Shown: positions 8,240 to 16,085 of the stretch, piece after piece | How positions within the stretch are numbered: the stretch's first letter is position 1 | Layout of the letters: every line of letters begins with the position of its first letter | Source of the DNA: Desulfurococcales archaeon | GTDB taxonomy: Archaea > Thermoproteota > Thermoprotei_A > Sulfolobales > NBVN01 | Direction of reading: 5' to 3' | Assembly (NCBI GenBank): GCA_027083115.1 | Contig: JALWQN010000153.1 | Location: 1-35,644 of the forward strand | DNA length: 35,644 bases | The notes under the pieces: generated by a model | The model's input: the letters and a program-made list of their open reading frames with translations, nothing else | What the model was told of the DNA's origin: nothing | Database searches by the model: none | Program-made: the position numbers and the translations under genes

Positions 8240-8710
8240 ATGGGTTTATTAGCAATCATTAGAATTAGAGGAACTGTTGATGTTCCCCCAAAAGTGATGA
8301 AAACTCTAGAAATGCTTAATTTAAGCAGAAAATTCACTGCAGTTATCTATCCAGATAACGAAACCATTAAGGGGATGCTGAATGTGGTGAAGGACTGGGT
8401 AACATGGGGCGAGGTAAATAAGGAAGTCTTGAAGGAATTAATCCTTAAGAGAGGCAGGCTCTGGGGGGAAAGAAAGGTTAGTGAAGAATCCATTAAAGAA
8501 ATTACAGGTAAGGAGATAGATGAACTCATTGATGAGTTATTTGCTGGCAACGTAGGCTGGCATAAACTATCGCCTAAAGTGAAGCCTGTTTTTAGATTAC
8601 ATCCTCCTAAAGGAGGCTTTAAGGGATCAATTAAAAAACCGTTTAAGTCTGGAGGTGAGCTCGGTTATAGGGGGTCTCGAATTAATGACCTCCTTAAAAG
8701 GATGATTTAG
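8240..8710 (+). CDS. rpl30: Ribosomal protein uL30
   Basis: Large-subunit protein. The track start at 8213 would overlap uS5; the ATG at 8240 gives MGLLAIIRIRGTVDVPPKVMKTLEMLNL, which matches the usual archaeal uL30 N-terminus, and is preceded by AGGTGAGTTAGG. The archaeal-specific C-terminal part (VFRLHPPKGGFKGSIKKPF) is present. 156 residues. Confidence 0.96.
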   Translation: MGLLAIIRIRGTVDVPPKVMKTLEMLNLSRKFTAVIYPDNETIKGMLNVVKDWVTWGEVNKEVLKELILKRGRLWGERKVSEESIKEITGKEIDELIDELFAGNVGWHKLSPKVKPVFRLHPPKGGFKGSIKKPFKSGGELGYRGSRINDLLKRMI

Positions 8711-8722
8711 TGGTGGTAATTG

Positions 8723-9187
8723 ATGGTCGTGAGAAGAAAGAAGAAGGTCAGGAAGCTCAGGGGATCAAGAACGCACTCTTGGGGTCAGGTAGGACAGCAT
8801 AGGAAGTCAGGAAGTAAGGGAGGTGTTGGCGCTGTCGGTTTTCAGAAGCATAAATGGACTTGGACAGTGAAGTATTTTCCCGACTGGTACGGTAAGCATG
8901 GCTTCACTAGAGCACCCGTAATAAGGATATCTACGAAAACCATTAACGTAGGTGAGCTTGATGAGTTAATTAAAGACATGAGTAGAAGAGGCGAATTAAA
9001 ACCTATGAGGAAAGTGTATCGTATTGATTTATCTGCCCTTGGCTATAACAAGCTATTAGGTAGAGGTAGTCTCTCAGTCCCTGTTAAGGTTAAGGTAGCA
9101 TTTGCTTCAGAGAAAGCCATCGAGAAAATTAAGGAGGCAGGTGGAGAAGTTACTCTCTTAAGTAAAGAGGGTGGAGAAACAGAATAA
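8723..9187 (+). CDS. rpl15: Ribosomal protein uL15
   Basis: Assembly protein of the large subunit. The Gly- and basic-rich N-terminus (VRKLRGSRTHSWGQVGQHRKSGSKGGVGAVG) is diagnostic. TTG at 8720 and ATG at 8723 are adjacent in-frame starts; I chose ATG, with TGGTGGT upstream. 154 residues. Last ribosomal gene before secY, the conserved order. Confidence 0.96.
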   Translation: MVVRRKKKVRKLRGSRTHSWGQVGQHRKSGSKGGVGAVGFQKHKWTWTVKYFPDWYGKHGFTRAPVIRISTKTINVGELDELIKDMSRRGELKPMRKVYRIDLSALGYNKLLGRGSLSVPVKVKVAFASEKAIEKIKEAGGEVTLLSKEGGETE

Positions 9188-9229
9188 CAAGCTTTTAATG
9201 AGTTAAGTTTATTCCTTTAGGGACCAGGT

Positions 9230-10621
9230 ATGGGATGGTTAGATGCCTTCGCAGAAATGGGGAAATATATCCCCTCAGCGCCAAAGCCCGCTAGAAAGCC
9301 TGACTTAAAGGCTAGACTAATTTACACTTTGCTTGCCCTCATAGCTTATTACTTACTTGCGTCCACACTTGCTTACCCTCTTGCCGCCTTCCCGCAAGCT
9401 AAGGGTGTCCCACTCCCACAAATGATAAGCATTGTTTTCGCCTCTACCAGGGGCTCAATAGCTCAGCTAGGTATAGGGCCTCTAGTAACTGCTGGTTTAA
9501 TAATTCAGATACTTGTGGGTGCTAAACTACTTGATCTAGATCTAAATGAGCCTGAAGACAGGAAAGTCTTCACTCAAGCTGAGAAAGGCATGGCTGTAAT
9601 CATAGCTGTAGCTGAAGGATTAGGTTTTGCTCTATACTACAGGCTAAATACTTACGTTACTGCAGCAATCTTCCTCCAGTTTTTCATAGGTGCCATAATT
9701 TTAATGATACTTGATGAAAGCATACAAAAAGGTTATGGAATAGGATCTGGAGTCAGCCTATTCATTCTTGGCAACATAGCCAGGGCTGTCATGTGGGACA
9801 TGTTCGGACCATTAAAAATTCCAGACCTTAATCAGTATTTCGGGATATTCCCATACCTGGCCTCATACTTTGAGGGCATTAAGGTAGATAGTTACAGGCT
9901 TCTGATAGGGTACTACAGGGGCGTAGGTGCCGTACCTACATTAACGGGTTTCGCAGCTTTCCTTGTTCTTGCCCTCGTCCTCGTCTACCTGCAGCAGATG
10001 AAGGTCAACATACCAGTAACCATGCAAAGACTTCCCGGCATAAAGAGTAAGGTACCTCTTCAGTTTCTCTACGTATCTAACATCCCTATCCTTCTAGTCG
10101 GTATAGTTTTTTCAGACCTACTACTTCTCAATAACTTATCATCCGCCTACTTGCAGCAGAACGCACCATGGCTGGCAAGTATACTGACGGCCAGTGTTGA
10201 ATATATGTCACCGCCTAGATCGATTCTGTTTTTGCAGGTGGCTCCATTAAGGGTGGCAATATATTCTGTTCTTTTAGTTGGTCTCTCCTTACTTTTTGGG
10301 TTAATGTGGGTTGAGGTAGCCGGTCTTGGTCCTGAAGCGCAGGCAGAAAACTTAATTAAGTCAGGCCTCCAAATGCCTGGCCACAGAAAGAGTCAGAAAT
10401 TGCTTCAGGCTGTCTTGGCAAAGTACATTTACCCTCTCACCCTGCTGTCCTCCTTGGTGGTAGGTGTTATTGCTTTAATTGCTGATATTTTCGGTGCTTT
10501 TGGCACAGGGATGGGGTTGCTTTTAGCTGTAGGTATAGTTTATCAGTTCTATATGCAGATAGCTTACGAAAGAGCTATAGAGGCATATCCATTACTAAAG
10601 AAGGTGATGGGGAGGGAGTGA
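9230..10621 (+). CDS. secY: Preprotein translocase subunit SecY (Sec61 alpha)
   Basis: The pore subunit of the Sec translocon in the cytoplasmic membrane. 463 residues with about ten hydrophobic segments. The plug/TM2 region is visible around residues 65-90 (GSIAQLGIGPLVTAGLIIQI), as is the cytosolic loop motif VNIPVTMQRLPGIKSKVPLQF. A 42-nt gap with a TTTTAA element precedes it, so it may have its own promoter besides read-through. Its partner SecE is at 27117, and FtsY at 26185. Confidence 0.97.
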   Translation: MGWLDAFAEMGKYIPSAPKPARKPDLKARLIYTLLALIAYYLLASTLAYPLAAFPQAKGVPLPQMISIVFASTRGSIAQLGIGPLVTAGLIIQILVGAKLLDLDLNEPEDRKVFTQAEKGMAVIIAVAEGLGFALYYRLNTYVTAAIFLQFFIGAIILMILDESIQKGYGIGSGVSLFILGNIARAVMWDMFGPLKIPDLNQYFGIFPYLASYFEGIKVDSYRLLIGYYRGVGAVPTLTGFAAFLVLALVLVYLQQMKVNIPVTMQRLPGIKSKVPLQFLYVSNIPILLVGIVFSDLLLLNNLSSAYLQQNAPWLASILTASVEYMSPPRSILFLQVAPLRVAIYSVLLVGLSLLFGLMWVEVAGLGPEAQAENLIKSGLQMPGHRKSQKLLQAVLAKYIYPLTLLSSLVVGVIALIADIFGAFGTGMGLLLAVGIVYQFYMQIAYERAIEAYPLLKKVMGRE

Positions 10622-11244
10622 TGTTGGAACCACTCAAAAACTTCCGGATAGTGGTTGTTGCTGGATTACCTGGTGTTGGGAAATCAACTGTTCTTTCAAG
10701 AACTTCGGAACTACTTAGGGCGGAAGGCTACCTACCTGAAGTCATAAATTATGGGGACTTCATGTTTGAGTTCGCTAAGAGAAAAGGTGTTAAATCAAGG
10801 GATGACTTAAGGAAGCTACCACTAAATGAGCAGAAAAAACTTCAGGCTTCTGTAGCGAAGGAAATAAGGAATTACGTCATTAACAAAGCAAGAGGTGACG
10901 TTGCCACCTTCATTGCCTTCATAGATACTCATGTCCTCATTAAAACGTCCTCAGGTCTTTGGCCAGGTCTTCCAGAATACGTAATTAAGGAATTAGTGCC
11001 TGACTCAATAGTCATTGTTGAGGCGTCCCCTGAAGAAATAGTTTCAAGGCAATTAAGAGATAAAACAAGATACCGAGCTGACTATGCTGACACTGCATTA
11101 GTTAAGGAATTAATGGATTTAATGAGGGTTTTTGCGATATCTGCCGCTACCTTGGTAGGGGCTTCAGTAAATTTTGTGGTGAATAGAGAAGGTAAGGTAG
11201 ACGAGGCTGCTCATTCATTAGCTGAGATCATTAGAAGGCTTTAA
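10621..11244 (+). CDS. adkA: Adenylate kinase, archaeal type
   Basis: Interconverts AMP, ADP and ATP. A P-loop GLPGVGKST lies near residues 15-23, and the family-typical NYGDFMFE, DLRKLPLNEQKKLQ and FIDTHVLIKT segments follow. It belongs to the archaeal AdkA family rather than the bacterial Adk family. 207 residues from ATG 10621; the track also offers GTG 10618. The start overlaps the secY stop by one base. secY-adkA-DUF106 is a conserved archaeal neighbourhood. Confidence 0.94.
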   Translation: MLEPLKNFRIVVVAGLPGVGKSTVLSRTSELLRAEGYLPEVINYGDFMFEFAKRKGVKSRDDLRKLPLNEQKKLQASVAKEIRNYVINKARGDVATFIAFIDTHVLIKTSSGLWPGLPEYVIKELVPDSIVIVEASPEEIVSRQLRDKTRYRADYADTALVKELMDLMRVFAISAATLVGASVNFVVNREGKVDEAAHSLAEIIRRL

Positions 11245-11246
11245 CG

Positions 11247-11708
11247 ATGCTTACGGCATTATATGTAGTTGCTGCTTTCGTAGCATTGCTTCCTTGGTCC
11301 TATATAGTTAAGTTTTACGGCATGAGAATAGGCCTGAAAGGAATACTTAAGGAAACCTCTAAGGTAAAGAATGAGCTATCTAAGGTACCCGAAAGCAAAC
11401 CTAAGAAGAAAAGGATCCTTACAGAACGTTATAGGGAGCTAAGAGGGAAGGTAAGCAGGTTCATAATGCTGAACCTAATTCTCTTGTGGGTAGGTGTCAT
11501 AGGCTCTTTAATATTTGCTCGACTAGTAACCGTGGTTACTGCTAATCTACTGGGTATCTATCCCTACATACCATCCCCTTTGCTTCTTCCTTACGTAAGT
11601 GTTAACGGAGCACTAAACGACTTAATACTTTATCTTGCGGCTCTTTTAGCGTACCTCCCGCTCCATAACAGAATAACTGGCATTAAAGCACTTCACGAAA
11701 TTAGGTAA
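11247..11708 (+). CDS. DUF106 membrane protein (Oxa1/EMC3-related insertase family)
   Basis: 153 residues with three hydrophobic segments: about 2-18, 75-100 and 125-142. A basic, probably coiled cytosolic loop (around 30-70, KPKKKRILTERYRELRGK) separates the first two. This topology and the position after secY and adkA match the archaeal DUF106 proteins, which are regarded as Oxa1/EMC3-type membrane insertases. A role in helping SecY insert membrane proteins is inference from family and context. Confidence 0.85.
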   Translation: MLTALYVVAAFVALLPWSYIVKFYGMRIGLKGILKETSKVKNELSKVPESKPKKKRILTERYRELRGKVSRFIMLNLILLWVGVIGSLIFARLVTVVTANLLGIYPYIPSPLLLPYVSVNGALNDLILYLAALLAYLPLHNRITGIKALHEIR

Positions 11709-11822
11709 ACCCGATATCGAAGGGATTCACTACATTTACGCAATTTATTTCTGGATTTCCAGCACTCCTGAAATATTTATTAAATTCACTGAGCCTAACA
11801 CAATTTAGGGGTTGATATTTAC

Positions 11823-12092
11823 ATGGTTAGGCCTGGACTGAGGTCAAGATCGGTTAGGAGAATCAGCAAGAGGGTTCCTGGTGGAGAAAGCAGGGTTTTC
11901 TATGTTAGGAGGAAACATTACAGGGTGAGTGATCCCGTGACTGGCGAGCGACTGAATGGAATCCCACTAAATCCTATTTGGATACGTAAAGGGGCTAAAG
12001 CCAGAAAAAGGCCAGAAAGAATTTTTGGGGGCGTGTTATCTCCAAGCACTTTAGCTACGGCCCTAAAGGTAGTCATTAGAAGTTCAGTGTAG
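11823..12092 (+). CDS. rpl34e: Ribosomal protein eL34
   Basis: Archaeal/eukaryotic large-subunit protein. 89 residues with the conserved opening RPGLRSRSVRRISKRVPGG and the segment GIPLNPIWIRKGAKARKRPERIFGG. A 114-bp gap upstream contains an ATATTTATTAAA element near 11771, so a new transcript may start here. Confidence 0.95.
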   Translation: MVRPGLRSRSVRRISKRVPGGESRVFYVRRKHYRVSDPVTGERLNGIPLNPIWIRKGAKARKRPERIFGGVLSPSTLATALKVVIRSSV

Positions 12093-12102
12093 GGGTCACT
12101 TT

Positions 12103-12696
12103 TTGATTAACTCAACACATGAGATAGAAACTCCCTACTGTAAGTTTGGTGTAGTTATTGCAGTAAGTGGTTTACCTGGATCAGGAAAATCAACCCTAGC
12201 TAAGATGCTAGCAGATAATTTAGGGCTTCGTTACATATCTTCAGGCGGCCTTTTTCGTGCCATGGCTCGTGAGAGAGGGATGTCGCTGGAGGAGTTCACT
12301 AAGTACGCAGAATTAAATCATTCAATAGATTTGGAAATCGATCGTAGGGCAGCCGACGAAGCCAGGAAGGGATGCGCAATTATTGATGGCCATATTGCTG
12401 CATGGGTTGTTAAGGACTATGCTCACATTAAGGTCTTCCTAAAAGCTTCAAGGGAAGTTAGGGCTAAGAGGGTTTCTGAGAGGGACGGGATTTCTTATGG
12501 TGAGGCGTTAAAGCAGGTGGTTTTAAGGGATGAGTCAGAGATCAAGCGCTTTAGAGAGATTTACGGTATAGACATGAATGACTTATCTATTTTTGATTTA
12601 GTCATAAATACGGAGAAGTTTGATGTTGAGGGTGTGTTCAACATAGTTCTGACTGCAGCCAAAAACTTCTTGAGGAAGCTAATTAACCTGAAGTAG
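12103..12696 (+). CDS. cmk: Cytidylate kinase, archaeal type
   Basis: Phosphorylates CMP (and dCMP) with ATP. A P-loop SGLPGSGKST sits around residues 22-31, followed by YISSGGLFRAMA (substrate binding region) and AIIDGHIAAWVV, with an Arg-rich lid (RAKRVSERDG). 197 residues. TTG start; the 15 residues before the first strand are a little longer than usual, and no good alternative start is visible. Position between eL34 and eL14 is conserved in archaea. Confidence 0.92.
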   Translation: MINSTHEIETPYCKFGVVIAVSGLPGSGKSTLAKMLADNLGLRYISSGGLFRAMARERGMSLEEFTKYAELNHSIDLEIDRRAADEARKGCAIIDGHIAAWVVKDYAHIKVFLKASREVRAKRVSERDGISYGEALKQVVLRDESEIKRFREIYGIDMNDLSIFDLVINTEKFDVEGVFNIVLTAAKNFLRKLINLK

Positions 12697-12743
12697 GAAA
12701 AGCTTAAAGATTGTTCTTTAGTTATGAGTTAGGTGGGCAAGTA

Positions 12744-13058
12744 ATGGTAGCAATTAAGGTAGGGAGAGTATGCGTTAAGTTGCTTGGCAGGGAAGCAGGA
12801 CGTAAGTGCGTTATTATTGATATAGTTGACCATAACTTTGTGGTCATAACTGGACCTAAAGAATTGACTGGCGTTAGAAGAAGGAAAGCCAATATAGATC
12901 ATATAGAACCTACTGATAAAGAAATTAACATATCTAAAGGGGCAAGCGATGAGGAAGTCCTTAAGGCTATTGAGGAGGCAGGGCTTACTGACTTCATGAA
13001 GGAGAAAGTGCGGATAACTAAGAAAGAGCTGCTTGAAACGAAGGCGTTAAAGGCATAG
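12744..13058 (+). CDS. rpl14e: Ribosomal protein eL14
   Basis: Archaeal/eukaryotic large-subunit protein with a KOW-type N-terminal barrel (IKVGRVCVKLLGREAGRKCVIIDI, TGPKELTGVRRRKANIDHIEP). The ORF-track start at 12711 adds 11 unlikely residues; ATG 12744 with TTAGGTGG upstream fits the family start (MVAIKVGR) and gives 104 residues. An AGCTTAAAG element near 12700 may be its TATA box. Confidence 0.94.
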   Translation: MVAIKVGRVCVKLLGREAGRKCVIIDIVDHNFVVITGPKELTGVRRRKANIDHIEPTDKEINISKGASDEEVLKAIEEAGLTDFMKEKVRITKKELLETKALKA

Positions 13059-13117
13059 TGCAAATGCAGTTAATTCTTAACTAGTAATTTGGTTTTATTA
13101 TGAAGAGGTAAGAAAAT

Positions 13118-14156
13118 TTGAGTGAAGGCCTAAATTTTCTGGAAAAACTCGATGGTTTTGCAGGAATAGATAGAAGATGGATCCAAATTAAGGAAGCAGA
13201 AACTAGTCCTAACTATGGCAAGCATCCTGAAGAAAGAACCATAAATGAGCTCATGAAATTAGGCGTAATAAATCTCGATAAACCTCCTGGACCAACGAGT
13301 CATGAAGTAACTTCCTGGATTAAGAAAATGCTTGGTGTCGGGAAGGCCGGGCATGCAGGGACCCTAGAGCCGGCTTAGCCGGTGGGGATACCCTAAAACC
13401 ACGGGTGTGCTTCCCGTAGCCTTAGAGAACGCATCAAAAATGCTGAAGTACTTGACTCTATCAACAAAGGCTTACATTACAGTGATGCAGTTACATAAAA
13501 AAGTGGATAAGGGTAGGTTAATGGAGGTTATTAAGGAATTCACTGGCAGAATCTACCAGAAACCCCCAGTGAGGTCCTCAGTGAAGAGGGCCTTAAGGAC
13601 TAAGACGATCTATGAGCTTGAAGTACTTGAGATCAATTATCCTTGTGTTCTACTGAAAATTACCTGTGAGCACGGTACGTACGTAAGGAAGTTAATTCAC
13701 GATATTGGGGAAGTACTTGGTGTGGGAGCGCATATGAGGGAACTTCGTAGAGTGAGGACAGGTCCTTTTAAGGAAGACAAGAGTTTGGTTACGATGCATC
13801 AACTATCTGAGGCAGTATATATCTATAAAGAGCTGAATGACGAATCAACTCTTAAGAAATACATTATGCCGGGTGAATATATGGTTTCCCATTTGCCCAA
13901 GATCGTTGCCACTGATTCTGCAGTAGCATCAATAACTTATGGTGCTGACCTAGCTATACCTGGAGTTGTCGCGTTGCATGAGAAAATACGGAAGGGAGAT
14001 GATGTCGCTATTTTCACACTGAAGGGAGAGATAGTGGCTACGGGAATTGCTCAGAAACATACTGAAGAGGTTCTTGAAAGCAAGAAGGGAATAGCTGTAA
14101 AAACTAAAAGGGTAATTATGGAGAGAAAAATATATCCCAGGAAAACAAGGATTTAA
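13118..14156 (+). CDS. cbf5: Cbf5 rRNA pseudouridine synthase (TruB/dyskerin family), interrupted by a 22-nt BHB intron
   Basis: Catalytic subunit of H/ACA ribonucleoproteins, which convert uridine to pseudouridine in rRNA; also able to act on tRNA U55. The track shows two ORFs (13118-13378 and 13407-14156). Joining 13118..13367 to 13390..14156 gives one 338-residue protein with no frame problem. The joint reads GTLDPKTTGVLPVALENA, the family's active-site motif, whereas unspliced DNA reads GTLEPA then stop. The TruB domain extends from about GVINLDKPPGPTSHEV through KPPVRSSVKR and the CEHGTYVRKLIHDIG segment. A PUA domain follows in the C-terminal 80 residues. TTG start with AGAGGT upstream. 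It ends the ribosomal block, in its usual place after eL14. Introns in cbf5 are established for several crenarchaeal lineages. Confidence 0.95.
13368..13389 (+). other. BHB-type intron in cbf5 pre-mRNA (22 nt)
   Basis: The intron folds as GCCGGC-TTA-GCCGGT (inner hairpin). A four-pair central helix is formed by exon CCCT (13362-13365) and intron GGGG (13384-13387), flanked by 3-nt bulges AGA and ATA. An AGGG/CCCT outer helix is separated by one extra unpaired A. Cutting after the second base of each bulge, the standard archaeal endonuclease rule, restores the frame and the conserved GTLDPKTTG. The cut splits the codon for the catalytic aspartate (G|AC). Confidence 0.92.
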
Positions 14157-14159
14157 AAG
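14151..14159 (+). promoter_or_regulatory. TATA box for tRNA-Ser, overlapping the cbf5 stop
   Basis: ATTTAAAAG lies 22-30 nt before the mature tRNA-Ser 5' end, the expected archaeal distance. Its TTTAA contains the cbf5 stop codon, so the two genes are packed without spare sequence. Confidence 0.55.
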
Positions 14160-14180
14160 AATTGGAGGAATTCCTTATTG

Positions 14181-14268
14181 GCCGGGGTGCCCGAGCGGTC
14201 TAAGGGGCCGGCCTTGAGAGCCGGTGGGCTTCGCGCCTGCGCGGGTTCAAATCCCGCCCCCGGCGCCA
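14181..14268 (+). tRNA. tRNA-Ser (anticodon TGA)
   Basis: Acceptor stem GCCGGGG/CCCCGGC, anticodon stem CCGGC/GCCGG with loop CTTGAGA (anticodon TGA), a long type-II variable arm, T-arm GCGGG-TTCAAAT-CCCGC, discriminator G, and encoded CCA. G73 and the long variable arm fit serine. No intron. Confidence 0.97.
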
Positions 14269-14406
14269 CAGAATACCTCAGGGCAAGTTAGTCCCTTCGA
14301 ACCTAATCTCGTCCACCTCAAGCATAAGCATGGACGCTATCTTGTGATCACGCAATCTGAGGATTTCTTAGCGTGTTGAGGAACTTCATAGATTAATTTG
14401 CTAAAC
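14269..14406 (+). other. Intergenic region after tRNA-Ser
   Basis: No gene is convincing here. On the minus strand a stretch of about 29 open codons ends MLMLEVDEIRFEGTNLP-stop near 14286. It is preceded in frame by a stop and has no good start, so it may be the eroded tail of a lost gene or chance. Confidence 0.3.
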
Positions 14407-14416
14407 TTTATTAAAA
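14407..14416 (+). promoter_or_regulatory. TATA box of the ABC importer binding-protein gene
   Basis: TTTATTAAAA predicts a transcript start around 14435-14438, immediately at the AGGTGAT Shine-Dalgarno (14437-14443). This places translation initiation at CTG 14449 rather than at GTG 14518 of the ORF track. Confidence 0.5.
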
Positions 14417-14448
14417 ACCCCTTAAACAATACATTTAGGTGATACAAC

Positions 14449-15939
14449 CTGAACGTTAAAGGGACTTACGCCCTTCTGCTGTCATTAATCGTTATTGTAG
14501 GTGTTGCTGCAGGAATTGTGGCCTCGCAGTCTGTGGTTAAGGCACAAACAAAGAAGGACTCAGTATGTATAGTTTACGACATAGGTGGTAGGGGAGATTT
14601 AGGCTTTAACGACATGGCTTACTTAGGTGCGCAAATTGTTCATCAGAAGTTAGGTCTAAAGATAATTTCGCTGTCTTCAACCAGTCAGGATGACTATCTA
14701 CCTAACTTAAGGACTCTTGCGAAGCAAGGTAACTGCGCAATAATTGTGGGTGTCGGTTTCTTAATGACTGACGCTGTGAAGCAAGTAGCTAAGGAATTCC
14801 CGAACCAACTGTTTGCGGGAGTTGATGAATACATACCAAACGAATCTAACGTAATAGGCATAGTATTTAGGGAGAATGAGGGTTCAGCCTTAGCTGGTGC
14901 GTTAGCGGCCCTCACGGCAATATATTATAACGCAAACAAGGTTGGCTTAGTTTTAGGTATGGAGATACCTGTTCTCTATAAGTTCGAAGGTGGCTACAGA
15001 TACGGCGTCTGGTGGGCTGCTCAGTGGTATAAGCATCGCTTCGGCCAAGAGAAAGACATTTCGGTCCTATACCAGTATACAGGAACCTTCAAAGACCCTG
15101 CTAAAGGAAAGGAAGCAACCCTCGCTCAGCTCCAGCAGGGAGCAATAGTGGTTTACAACGTTGCTGGCGCAACAGGTTTAGGAATATTTGACGCTGTCTC
15201 TCAGTGGGGGGCACAGCACGGTAAGACTCACGGACCGCCTTTCGGTATAGGTGTTGACTCCGATCAGGACTGGATTAAGCCCGGATGGATAATAGCGTCA
15301 ATGATGAAGCGTGTTGATATGGGTGTCTACTACGCTACAGAGAAAGCCCTACAGTATGAAGAAGGTAAAATCAACTCCTACGGTGGTCTAATGTCGTTAG
15401 GAGTTAAAGAGAATGGAACTGTCCTATCAAGCATTAACGACCTATATACCTTCATGAAGATGGGTGTTGAGGAAGGCGTTATTAAACAAAGTCAGGAGCA
15501 ACAAATAGTTCAGGAAGTGAAGGCCATCAGGAACCAATTACCTTCGTGGGTTTGGGAAGCCGTTAACGAGTTAAAGCAGGAAATACTGTCTGGTAATGTG
15601 AAGGTACCTATGCCAATGACTAAATCCGATATTGAGAAAGTGAGGACAGAGTACTCGGTTGCTTCCCCTGACGCAGAAGGCTGGAAACTCTCTTGGACAC
15701 CGCCTCCAGCCATGACGTCCACGACAACTTCAGCACCTCTTCCAGTAAGTACAGTTACGGTAACATCTACATTGACTACAACAAAAACCGTTACTGCAGG
15801 TACTGCATCAACGGTTACATCTACTGTGACTACAACAAAGACAATCTCTGCAGGAACTAGCTGGGCGATTGCTTGGACCTTATTCGTGGTCGGCTTAATA
15901 ATTGGTGCTGCTGCAATATACGTGATAAAGCGTAAGTGA
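14449..15939 (+). CDS. BMP-family ABC transporter substrate-binding protein, probable CTG start
   Basis: The extracellular binding protein of an importer of the Bmp/PnrA type, whose characterised members bind nucleosides. The track starts at GTG 14518, which cuts through the signal peptide. In frame upstream lie CTG 14449 and then codons for NVKGTYALLLSLIVIVGVAAGIVASQ, a good signal sequence; AGGTGAT sits 5 nt before the CTG. There is no in-frame ATG, GTG or TTG between the stop at 14440 and 14518. The mature domain has VYDIGGRGDLGFNDMAYLGA, and FAGVDEYIPNESNVIGIVFRENEGSALAGALAA, both typical of BMP proteins. A Thr/Ser/Val-rich linker (about 405-455 from the track start) leads to a C-terminal membrane helix and RKR, as in membrane-anchored archaeal binding proteins. 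Nucleoside specificity is inferred from the family. Confidence 0.88.
   Translation: MNVKGTYALLLSLIVIVGVAAGIVASQSVVKAQTKKDSVCIVYDIGGRGDLGFNDMAYLGAQIVHQKLGLKIISLSSTSQDDYLPNLRTLAKQGNCAIIVGVGFLMTDAVKQVAKEFPNQLFAGVDEYIPNESNVIGIVFRENEGSALAGALAALTAIYYNANKVGLVLGMEIPVLYKFEGGYRYGVWWAAQWYKHRFGQEKDISVLYQYTGTFKDPAKGKEATLAQLQQGAIVVYNVAGATGLGIFDAVSQWGAQHGKTHGPPFGIGVDSDQDWIKPGWIIASMMKRVDMGVYYATEKALQYEEGKINSYGGLMSLGVKENGTVLSSINDLYTFMKMGVEEGVIKQSQEQQIVQEVKAIRNQLPSWVWEAVNELKQEILSGNVKVPMPMTKSDIEKVRTEYSVASPDAEGWKLSWTPPPAMTSTTTSAPLPVSTVTVTSTLTTTKTVTAGTASTVTSTVTTTKTISAGTSWAIAWTLFVVGLIIGAAAIYVIKRK
15757..15858 (+). repeat. Tandem repeat in the Thr-rich linker of the binding protein
   Basis: Two 48-bp units, 15757-15804 and 15811-15858, separated by 6 bp. 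Both encode versions of TVTST(L/V)TTTKT followed by a TAGT-like end. The repeat lengthens the stalk between binding domain and membrane anchor, a region probably glycosylated. Confidence 0.8.
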
Positions 15940-15944
15940 AGTCA

Positions 15945-15985
15945 AAAACCATATTTCAATAATATTTCAATATTTTTAATTCTTT
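15945..15985 (+). terminator. T-rich termination region after the binding-protein gene
   Basis: Directly repeated ATATTTCAAT followed by TTTTTAATTCTTTTTC. Archaeal transcription stops at T-rich runs in the coding strand, and this one separates the highly expressed binding protein from the ATPase gene, which has its own TATA-like element at 16033-16043. Confidence 0.45.
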
Positions 15986-16032
15986 TTCACCTTAATTCGT
16001 CATAAAATTTGGTATTATTTGCTTAGTAAGTA

Positions 16033-16043
16033 AAAATATAAAG
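16033..16043 (+). promoter_or_regulatory. TATA box for the ABC ATPase-permease genes
   Basis: AAAATATAAAG in a long A+T-rich gap. A start near 16064 would leave a leader of about 20 nt before the TTG start at 16086, with only a weak GGATTGAG as ribosome-binding site. Confidence 0.45.
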
Positions 16044-16085
16044 CGTTTTAACCCTCTTCTTCACCCTAAAATAAGGATTGAGAGC

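Noticed and set aside
13371-13410. Frameshift or pseudogene in cbf5 suggested by the two separate ORFs
   Set aside because: A BHB-foldable 22-nt intron restores the frame and the conserved active-site motif exactly, so this is an intron and not a broken gene.
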